Below, one piece after another: positions 1-5,293 of a stretch of 5,293 nucleotides of DNA (its first letter is position 1; each line of letters begins with the position of its first letter). The DNA lies in contig JAMPEH010000182.1 of assembly GCA_023665245.1 (NCBI GenBank), forward strand, positions 1 to 5,293, given 5' to 3'. The notes beneath the pieces are model-generated. The model was not told where the DNA came from and did no database searches. It worked only from the letters and a program-made list of their open reading frames with translations. Made by a program: the position numbers and the translations under genes. This DNA comes from Muribaculaceae bacterium. GTDB taxonomy: Bacteria > Pseudomonadota > Alphaproteobacteria > Rs-D84.

Positions 1-36
1 CGTAACTCTTCCGACGGTCTTACCGTACAGGGCTAG
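1..36 (+). pseudogene. Upstream piece of the TonB-dependent receptor gene, ending in an in-frame TAG
   Basis: Read in the frame of the receptor that follows, the first 33 bases give RNSSDGLTVQG, then TAG at 34-36, then QDVANFMPKG and onward. Both sides read like one continuous receptor, so this is a point nonsense codon and not a frameshift. From memory of Bacteroidales receptors of this type, the segment usually reads DGLT(I/V)QGWQ(D/E/N)V, so TGG (Trp) to TAG is the simplest origin. The signal peptide, any carboxypeptidase-like domain and the TonB plug must lie upstream of the window. Reading TAG as an amino acid genome-wide is unlikely: no other in-frame TAG occurs in roughly 1,590 codons here, and both visible stops are TAA. 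A sequencing error or a mixed population remains possible. Confidence 0.7.
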
Positions 37-54
37 CAAGATGTTGCCAACTTC

Positions 55-1830
55 ATGCCTAAAGGTCAGGCCTACCGCTATAACCCCACATATGGTTTCG
101 GTCTCAACGGTGAGAGAAAAGCATCGCAATACAACGTTTACAACAAACCCGTAGCGATGCTCAACCACGTATGGCAAATCAACCATAAATCATCACTCTC
201 TTCTGTAATCTACGCTTCTATCGGTACCGGTTACGGTTCAAGCGGACAAGGAGCCCAGATTGGTGACACAAACAACACATATTATAATTATTGGTACGGT
301 TCTCGTAACGGCAAACTCAACTGGTACACAATCGAGAACAACGGCGTCACTTACAGCCTGCGTCACGCCAACGGTATGTTTGCCTACGACCAGATTCAAT
401 TGATGAATGCCGCCAGTACCACCGGCTCACTCATGGTTATGTCCAACTCGGTCAACAACCACCGTTGGTTTGGAGGAATAAGCAACTACAAGAACGAAAT
501 CAACGAGAACCTTACTGTAACCGGCGGTATCGACATCCGTTACTACTACGGAATGCACACCAATGAAATCAGCGACCTCTATAGCGGTGAATACTTCATT
601 GACTACTACCGCGCAGCCTCCAACAACAACCGCACATTTGCCACCGAAGCCGACAAGCTCGCCTATCAGCGTCAGAAACTCGGTGTTGGCGATGTTATCT
701 ATCGCGACTGGGACAGCCGGGTTTGGCAAGAGGGTCTCTACGCTCAAGGTGAATACACCATGCTCGACAAGAAACTGACACTCGTTCTCGCAGGTGCTGC
801 CAACCTCAACACCTACACCCGTTACGAACACTTCTACTGCAACGAGGAGAACAGCAAGTCGCCCTCAAAGACATTCTTTGCAGGAAACATCAAGGCAGGT
901 GCCAACTACAACATCGACCGCAACAACAACGTGTTCATCAACGGAGGTTACATTACCCGCGCCCCCTATCTCCAGTATGGCGTATTCGTATCGCCTGCCA
1001 ACTCCAACGCCATCAACCCCAAGACTCTCAACGAGAAGACCGGTGCCGTTGAATTAGGCTATGAATACCATTCACCCACATTCACCGCTCAGGTCAACGC
1101 CTACTACACAATGTGGATGGACCGTACGCTCATTTCCTCAGGTACAAGCAAATACGACGGTGAACGTTACACTGCTACAATGAACGGTGTTGACTCCCGC
1201 TACATGGGTATTGAATTGAACTTCGTCTACAAGCCCACCCGCTGGTTTGAGCTGTCGGGTATGTTTTCCTATGCCGACAACACCTGGCAAAACGCCCCTG
1301 TAGGTTATTTCTACAACAGCCAGGGTCAAGCACTCTCTTACCTCGGCGAGCAAGGAAAACCCTGGACAGTAACAGAACCGCTTTCCCCGGACCACCTTTA
1401 TGCAACCATCGACCAGAAAGGCATTAAGGTAGGAGGTTCAGCCCAGCTGACCGGTGCCCTCGGCGTACAGGTCAAGCCTTTCAGCGGAATGCGCGTAGGC
1501 GCCGACTGGACATGCAACGCCAACAACTACAGCGATTACTCGCTCAGCGGCAACAACGCAGGTTCTCTTTCAGGAGGTCAGCTCGTCAAGGTTAGCGAGC
1601 CCTGGAGAATTCCCTTTGGAAACCAGCTCGACCTGAATGCAAGCTACAACTTCCCCGTGACCAACGGCGTGCGCGCCACATTCTCAGCCAACGTCTATAA
1701 TGTATTCAATAACTACTACATCATGGATGCCTACGCCGATTACAACAAGGTTGGGACATGGCAAAATGCCTACCGTATCTTCTACAGCTACGGTCGCACG
1801 TTCAACCTCCGTCTCAAACTTTATTTCTAA
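55..1830 (+). CDS. TonB-dependent outer-membrane receptor, beta-barrel region (interrupted gene, 5' part outside window)
   Basis: This is the C-terminal 591 residues of a TonB-dependent receptor, an outer-membrane barrel that imports a ligand using energy passed from TonB/ExbB/ExbD. What is visible is almost all barrel: alternating aromatic/polar strands such as SLSSVIYASIGTGYG, NVFINGGYITRAPYL and TAQVNAYYTMWMDRTL, a late strand RATFSANVYNVFNNYY, and a last strand RTFNLRLKLYF. The terminal Phe is the usual outer-membrane insertion signal. The Met at 55 is only the first ATG after the amber codon at 34-36. It has no signal peptide and no ribosome site, and homologous sequence continues upstream, so it is not a credible start. 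A barrel made from here could not be exported, so the gene is probably inactive unless the TAG is read through or is an error. The next gene follows after 19 bases, implying an operon. The imported ligand cannot be told from sequence. Confidence 0.9.
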   Translation: MPKGQAYRYNPTYGFGLNGERKASQYNVYNKPVAMLNHVWQINHKSSLSSVIYASIGTGYGSSGQGAQIGDTNNTYYNYWYGSRNGKLNWYTIENNGVTYSLRHANGMFAYDQIQLMNAASTTGSLMVMSNSVNNHRWFGGISNYKNEINENLTVTGGIDIRYYYGMHTNEISDLYSGEYFIDYYRAASNNNRTFATEADKLAYQRQKLGVGDVIYRDWDSRVWQEGLYAQGEYTMLDKKLTLVLAGAANLNTYTRYEHFYCNEENSKSPSKTFFAGNIKAGANYNIDRNNNVFINGGYITRAPYLQYGVFVSPANSNAINPKTLNEKTGAVELGYEYHSPTFTAQVNAYYTMWMDRTLISSGTSKYDGERYTATMNGVDSRYMGIELNFVYKPTRWFELSGMFSYADNTWQNAPVGYFYNSQGQALSYLGEQGKPWTVTEPLSPDHLYATIDQKGIKVGGSAQLTGALGVQVKPFSGMRVGADWTCNANNYSDYSLSGNNAGSLSGGQLVKVSEPWRIPFGNQLDLNASYNFPVTNGVRATFSANVYNVFNNYYIMDAYADYNKVGTWQNAYRIFYSYGRTFNLRLKLYF

Positions 1831-1849
1831 TCAAGCACCAACATAAGTC

Positions 1850-3868
1850 ATGAACAAGAATATTATAAAAACGCTCCTTGTCGGTGCTGTTGCATTTGGA
1901 CTGACAAGTTGCGGAGAAAATACCTGGAACAAACATTTTCTCGACGGCTTCGAGGGCGGTGTTGACTACGCTTCGAGTACCCAAAGCGGCTCCTACACCC
2001 TTACGAGCGACGACTATGAACTTATCAGTTCATTACTGTCCGACATTGCCACCACCACCGAAGAGAAAAATGCAGCTGCGGCAATCAAAAACAATTGCCG
2101 CTTCGATCTCTCGAGTGTCTATCCCGCAGCAGTGGCAATTCCCCTTTTCTGCGAGACAAGCTATTTCCCCTACTATCTCGCCAATACGAATTCCAACATT
2201 GACATTTCATATACCGAATGTTCCGAAGTTCCCGCCGAGATAGCAGCTTTGTCTGGCGCCAAGAAGTACAAAGTAAGCGACAACGACTATAAAACCCTAT
2301 GGGATAGCGACGAGAACTTCATCAACGGATTCGCTCCCATGAAACCGGTCGACAAGAACCTCCCCGACATTATTGCAACCGGTATCACCGACGCAGCTGA
2401 GGGCGACTATGCTATCGTTACTTACAACGTAGCCGCTTCCAATCCCGTGTTCACCACAGTCAACGGTGGCGACGATGCCGATGACAATACCCCCAAAGTT
2501 TATCTCGACGAGACATTTGCCGATGGACAAGGCAGCTTCACAACCGACAATGTCTCACTTTCCGAGGGTATTACATATGTATGGAAAGCCGGAAATTATG
2601 GCGATGACCATTACATGCAGGCAAGTGCATATAATAAGAAAAGCTTCGCATCAGAAGCTTGGTTGATTACCCCCGAAATCTCACTTCCCGCCGACGCCAA
2701 TGCAGCAGTCGCTTTTGAACAGGTCTACAAAAACTTCACATCATTAGATGCTGCAAAATCTGAGACCGGTATTGCTGTCCGCGAAGTGGGTGGCGCATGG
2801 CAAACATTGACCCCGCTGACCTATCCGGCGATACAAGACTACAACACCTGGACCAACTCCGGAGAAATAAGCCTTGCAGCATATAACGGCAAGAAAATTC
2901 AGATTGGCTTCCGATACACAAGCACCGCAGCCAACGCCGGTACATGGCGCGTGAAAAACGTATTGGTCAAAACAGCTTCAGCAACCGCTGCAACTGCTTC
3001 ACGCAGTCGCGCTCTTGCAGTCGAAGTACCCACCGTTACAGAAAATGCAGTATATCAATACGACGGAAGCAAATGGGTTGTAGCTACAGGCGTTGCGATT
3101 CTCAATCCTGCCGACTACACGGCCATGGGCTTCAGCAACAACAAGCTGAGCGATGCAGCAATCTACATTCCTATGTATCTCAAGAACAAACTTCCTTATG
3201 CCCAGAGCGACGACATGGAATTTGTTGTCTACAACAACTCCACTGTCAACCTCTTCGTTTACGACGGAGCAAACTGGACACTCAACGATAACGCTCTTGA
3301 AGACGTAACCGGTCGTTTCACCGTCAAAGGTGGCGAATGGTCGTTTGTCAAATATGTAGGAAAAGCCACATACACCCTTTTTGACCAGGATGAGATTATG
3401 CTTGACCGCAGCTACCTCCTTGAAACTTCCGGCGTATGTGCCATTCCGGTTAAAGCCGGTAATGACTATGACTATCTGTTGACAACGTCAGTAACCGTTA
3501 AGGATAACACCATCATAATGCCCACCGATGCCAACGCCTTCACCTTTGCTTCAAAATATATCGACGCCAATGGTAAGGTTTATCAGTGTCCCGAAGGTAA
3601 ATTTGTCATACGCGACTCCAACAATCGCTATATCTACATGAAGGGAACTTATAGCAGCTTCAACATGGCTGATGCTCCCCAGTTGTCGGACGGCGAAATC
3701 GATGTAACTTCGCTGTTTAGCGCAAAACGCAACCCCGACGGCACTTGGGAAATCACCAACACCCGCGAAAACAACATCCGCTCCATCTACTATTCTGCAG
3801 GCTACAAGAACTTTGCAGCCTACACCTCCGGATCTGTACTACCCGTACTCTATCTCCTCAATGAATAA
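1850..3868 (+). CDS. Outer-membrane/surface lipoprotein with choice-of-anchor J-type domain and repeated DY modules
   Basis: This is a 672-residue exported lipoprotein. Residues 1-20 are a signal peptide (basic MNKNIIK, then LLVGAVAFG), with lipobox LTSC and lipidated Cys21. Residues about 217-375 (from VYLDETFADGQGSF to GTWRVKNVLVK) look like a choice-of-anchor J beta-sandwich. That is a carbohydrate-binding-like fold common in Bacteroidota surface proteins, recognised here by pattern only. Around it are three related modules, at about 49-123, 140-193 and 416-462, with the shape (L/V)xxxDY...P..L...Y...(V/S)YN. Two YDGxxW motifs follow at 404-409 and 471-476. An Ala/Thr/Ser linker (376-390) follows the J domain. 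The C-terminal part (about 575-672, KFVIRDSNNRYIYMKGTY to VLYLLNE) resembles the end of DUF5689-like lipoproteins. It has no SusD-like TPR helices. The start is 19 bases after the receptor stop with an A-rich leader and no Shine-Dalgarno, as usual in this phylum. It probably partners the receptor in ligand capture; the substrate is unknown. Confidence 0.88.
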   Translation: MNKNIIKTLLVGAVAFGLTSCGENTWNKHFLDGFEGGVDYASSTQSGSYTLTSDDYELISSLLSDIATTTEEKNAAAAIKNNCRFDLSSVYPAAVAIPLFCETSYFPYYLANTNSNIDISYTECSEVPAEIAALSGAKKYKVSDNDYKTLWDSDENFINGFAPMKPVDKNLPDIIATGITDAAEGDYAIVTYNVAASNPVFTTVNGGDDADDNTPKVYLDETFADGQGSFTTDNVSLSEGITYVWKAGNYGDDHYMQASAYNKKSFASEAWLITPEISLPADANAAVAFEQVYKNFTSLDAAKSETGIAVREVGGAWQTLTPLTYPAIQDYNTWTNSGEISLAAYNGKKIQIGFRYTSTAANAGTWRVKNVLVKTASATAATASRSRALAVEVPTVTENAVYQYDGSKWVVATGVAILNPADYTAMGFSNNKLSDAAIYIPMYLKNKLPYAQSDDMEFVVYNNSTVNLFVYDGANWTLNDNALEDVTGRFTVKGGEWSFVKYVGKATYTLFDQDEIMLDRSYLLETSGVCAIPVKAGNDYDYLLTTSVTVKDNTIIMPTDANAFTFASKYIDANGKVYQCPEGKFVIRDSNNRYIYMKGTYSSFNMADAPQLSDGEIDVTSLFSAKRNPDGTWEITNTRENNIRSIYYSAGYKNFAAYTSGSVLPVLYLLNE

Positions 3869-3889
3869 ACAGTAGAATCCACCTATAAG

Positions 3890-3929
3890 AAACAGGGATA
3901 TCGCTCGCCTTGCGATATCCCTGTTTTTT
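3890..3929 (+). terminator. Intrinsic terminator of the receptor-lipoprotein operon
   Basis: A perfect 15-bp inverted repeat (AAACAGGGATATCGC at 3890-3904, GCGATATCCCTGTTT at 3912-3926) encloses a 7-base loop. Six T at 3924-3929 end the right arm. It begins 21 bases after the lipoprotein stop, so it closes the operon. The left arm begins with A-rich sequence, so weak termination on the other strand is possible. Confidence 0.93.
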
Positions 3930-4004
3930 GATGTTAAAAATTACAATCGGGTTAAAAACAATTAATTAACATTGTGAATATTAAATATATTGTCGACAAA
4001 TTAG

Positions 4005-4012
4005 TAAATTTG
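4005..4012 (+). promoter_or_regulatory. Bacteroidota -7 element (TAAATTTG) for the intergenic RNA, with adjacent palindrome
   Basis: TAAATTTG matches the Bacteroidota -7 consensus TAnnTTTG and sits in very A+T-rich DNA. No good -33 TTTG lies at the usual distance: TTG at 3990-3992 is too close and TTG at 3972-3974 too far. The promoter may therefore be weak or need an activator. A perfect 10-bp palindrome TTGTCGACAA (3990-3999) lies where a regulator could act. The expected transcript start is about 4017-4019. The block GTAAATTTGCG (4004-4014) recurs at 4307-4317 before the glycosyltransferase gene. Confidence 0.6.
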
Positions 4013-4017
4013 CGCAG

Positions 4018-4265
4018 TAATTACTCCATTATAACCCTCTGACTCCGTAACTAATTTTTACAAATACAACAGGATCGGAAAGGCTATTTGATAAATCTCA
4101 CGTGTTGTGAAACACTACTGACGGTTTATTAAAGGAGTGATGTGAAAAATGTAAGTATGATAATAATCTCTACACATTAGTTGCTAAAAACAACTCAAAT
4201 CACTATTCATGCCTTTTGGCGGTCCTGAAATTCTCTGGTCGAAGAGAGCGTCGGGACTTTTTTTT
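4018..4265 (+). ncRNA. Candidate structured RNA, stand-alone sRNA or attenuator-like leader; family not recognised
   Basis: The region has a -7 element just upstream, an intrinsic terminator at its 3' end, no open frame worth calling, and several complementary segments. By hand: (a) 4070-4084 CAGGATCGGAAAGGC pairs with 4211-4227 GCCTTTTGGCGGTCCTG, 15 bp with two G.U pairs and a 2-base bulge. (b) 4020-4027 pairs with 4134-4141, 8 bp with one G.U. (c) GTGTT and AACAC (4102-4106, 4111-4115) close a GTGA loop, a GNRA tetraloop. (d) AGTTG and CAACT (4179-4183, 4191-4195) form a small hairpin. (e) 4136-4145 pairs with 4195-4204 with one mismatch, competing with (b). Helix (a) uses the left arm of the terminator at 4222, so the two structures exclude each other. 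I see no hallmark of tmRNA, RNase P RNA, SRP RNA or a common riboswitch. A divergent 6S-type RNA cannot be ruled out. The ends are inferred from the promoter and the T-run. Confidence 0.55.
4222..4265 (+). terminator. Intrinsic terminator at the end of the intergenic RNA
   Basis: GTCCTGA (4222-4228) pairs with TCGGGAC (4251-4257) with one G.U. An inner 5-bp stem TCTCT/AGAGA (4232-4236, 4243-4247) has a 6-base loop GGTCGA. Eight T follow at 4258-4265. It lies 54 bases before the glycosyltransferase ATG. It either ends a separate small RNA or acts as an attenuator in front of that gene. Confidence 0.82.
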
Positions 4266-4281
4266 GCCGGTAGTTTTCCTC

Positions 4282-4315
4282 TTGAAAATCAATTTAAAAT
4301 AAAATTGTAAATTTG
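4282..4315 (+). promoter_or_regulatory. Promoter of the glycosyltransferase gene, placed for leaderless transcription
   Basis: TAAATTTG at 4308-4315 fits the Bacteroidota -7 consensus. TTG at 4282-4284 is a possible -33 element with a 23-base spacer, slightly longer than usual. Only four bases separate the -7 element from the ATG at 4320, so the mRNA should start at or within a few bases of the start codon. There is no room for a ribosome-binding site. The promoter lies after the terminator at 4222-4265, so the gene need not depend on read-through. Confidence 0.65.
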
Positions 4316-4319
4316 CGAC

Positions 4320-5293
4320 ATGAAAATACTGTTTCTCGGTGATTACTCCAATCTTCATGCGTGCCTGTCAAAACAGCTGCGCACTATGGGTCATGAGGTC
4401 ACCGTCGTGTCAGACGGAGGCGGCCACATGCTCACGCATGCCGATTTCTATATCGACCGCCAACCGGGCAAACGCGGTGCGTTGTCCTACGCCATGCGAC
4501 TCCTGCAGTTGCTGCCTCGACTGAAAGGCTACGACGTGGTGCAGCTTATCAATCCTCATTTCCTAAAATTGCGCCCGGGGAAAATAAAGTGGTTTTTCGA
4601 CTTTGTCCGACGCAACAACCGGTCAGTGTTCCTTACACTCTGCGGCAACGACTATTATTTTGTAAAGGCATGTGTAGATTCGCCGATATTCCGCTTTTCA
4701 GAGTTCCGCATCGGAGACAAGCCGGCTCCACTATCGGTATCAGAACCTGCAAGAGAAAGCGGATGGATCGAACCAGCCACTCACGACTTCAACACCTATC
4801 TCTACAAGCATATCGACGGAGCCATGTCGGTCCTGCCCGAATATGACATGGTCGCACGCCCGCTACTCGGCGACAAGGTGTTTTACACAGGACTGCCTAT
4901 AGATCTGTCAACTCTTGACTACACCCCCATAAACATAGGTCGAAAGGTCAGAATCCTCGTGGGCATGCGCCCTCGCATGGAAATACAGAAGGGCACGGCA
5001 CTGCTGCTCGACCTGTGTCGGTCAATCGAGCGAGACTACCCCGAAGAGGTAGAAGTTGTCAACGTAAAGGGATTGTCACTAAAAGATTACCTTCAATGTA
5101 TCAGAGATTCTCACATAGTGATAGACCAGCTCTACGCCTACTCTCCCGCGACAAATGCACTGCAGACAATGGCTCTCGGCAGAGTTGCCGCGACGGGCGC
5201 ACAACCCGAATACTACACAATTATAAACGAGCCGGTTCGACGTCCGCTGATACCGTTGTCGCCTCTTGACCCCGATATCAAAAAGACCATAAC
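4320..5293 (+). CDS. GT-B fold glycosyltransferase (GT4-like), 3' end outside window
   Basis: An open frame of 324 codons runs off the window end. It starts MKILFLGDYSNLHACLSK, a typical first beta-strand/glycine turn of a GT-B glycosyltransferase, followed by GHEVTVVSDGGG. Other family-like parts are YDVVQLINP (71-79), SVFLTLCGNDYYF (102-114), VLPEYD (171-176), VFYTGLPIDLS (187-197) and, in the donor-binding half, ILVGMRPRMEIQKGT (212-226). Then comes IDQLYAYSPATNALQTMALG (268-287), which occupies the place of the GT4 EX7E region. There the two usual glutamates appear as Asp/Gln-type residues. It is probably cytosolic and adds a sugar in capsule, lipopolysaccharide or other surface-glycan assembly; donor and acceptor are unknown. 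Related enzymes are usually about 370 residues, so some 50 residues are likely missing. The start is fixed by the N-terminal strand and by the promoter just upstream. It is separate from the receptor operon. Confidence 0.85.
   Translation, partial: MKILFLGDYSNLHACLSKQLRTMGHEVTVVSDGGGHMLTHADFYIDRQPGKRGALSYAMRLLQLLPRLKGYDVVQLINPHFLKLRPGKIKWFFDFVRRNNRSVFLTLCGNDYYFVKACVDSPIFRFSEFRIGDKPAPLSVSEPARESGWIEPATHDFNTYLYKHIDGAMSVLPEYDMVARPLLGDKVFYTGLPIDLSTLDYTPINIGRKVRILVGMRPRMEIQKGTALLLDLCRSIERDYPEEVEVVNVKGLSLKDYLQCIRDSHIVIDQLYAYSPATNALQTMALGRVAATGAQPEYYTIINEPVRRPLIPLSPLDPDIKKTI

Noticed and set aside
55..57. ATG 55 as a genuine start of the receptor
   Set aside because: No signal peptide, no leader features, and receptor-like sequence continues upstream in the same frame through the amber codon.
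427..831. 134-codon open frame on the minus strand inside the receptor
   Set aside because: Low-complexity Val-rich translation antisense to a well-supported barrel. It is explained by codon use of the + strand gene.
2641..2660. Perfect 7-bp inverted repeat AAGCTTC/GAAGCTT
   Set aside because: It lies inside the lipoprotein coding frame with no T-run and ordinary codons; probably chance.
4131..4154. AAAGGAG followed by tiny frames ATG TGA (4140) and ATG TAA (4149)
   Set aside because: Start-stop frames of one codon. GGAG is better explained as one side of an RNA helix, and Bacteroidales rarely use Shine-Dalgarno sites.
3930..4320. Known riboswitch, tRNA, tmRNA, RNase P or SRP RNA in the gap
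   Set aside because: None of the conserved cores I know (for example cobalamin, TPP, FMN or glycine motifs, or a tRNA cloverleaf) can be seen.
4339..5269. Three + strand open frames (4339-4524, 4589-4846, 5015-5269)
   Set aside because: They lie in other frames inside the glycosyltransferase gene, and their translations lack any family-like pattern.
1..5293. CRISPR array, insertion sequence, integrase or attachment site
   Set aside because: No spaced direct repeats, transposase-like frames or terminal inverted repeats were found on reading both strands.

Overview
The window looks like chromosomal DNA of a gut Bacteroidales bacterium, possibly Muribaculaceae. Three things support this: a Bacteroidota-type outer-membrane receptor/surface-lipoprotein pair, promoter elements of the Bacteroidota form TAnnTTTG, and no Shine-Dalgarno sequence before the genes. 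The family-level placement is a guess.

Layout, all genes on the + strand. (1) Bases 1-1830 hold the beta-barrel part of a TonB-dependent receptor whose gene begins upstream of the window. The frame is broken by a TAG at 34-36, probably a nonsense mutation of a Trp codon, and is then open to a normal end in a C-terminal Phe. (2) After 19 bases, 1850-3868 encodes a 672-residue lipoprotein. It has a choice-of-anchor J-type domain set between repeated 'DY...P..L...Y' modules. The two genes appear to be one operon, closed by a perfect 15-bp hairpin terminator at 3890-3929. Receptor and lipoprotein probably work together at the outer membrane, but the partner is not a recognisable SusD and the substrate is unknown.

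(3) The 451-base gap 3869-4319 is not empty. It holds a -7 element at 4005-4012 beside a 10-bp palindrome, then about 250 bases that look like a structured RNA ending in a second intrinsic terminator (4222-4265). A 15-bp long-range helix (4070-4084 with 4211-4227) would take the left arm of that terminator, so the RNA may be a stand-alone small RNA or an attenuator-like leader. I could not assign it to a known family. (4) A second promoter shares an 11-base block with the first and lies almost on top of the ATG of a glycosyltransferase gene (4320 to beyond the window end). That gene is therefore probably transcribed without a leader, or with almost none.

The items most worth a second look are the undescribed RNA unit at about 4018-4265 and the amber codon in the receptor.
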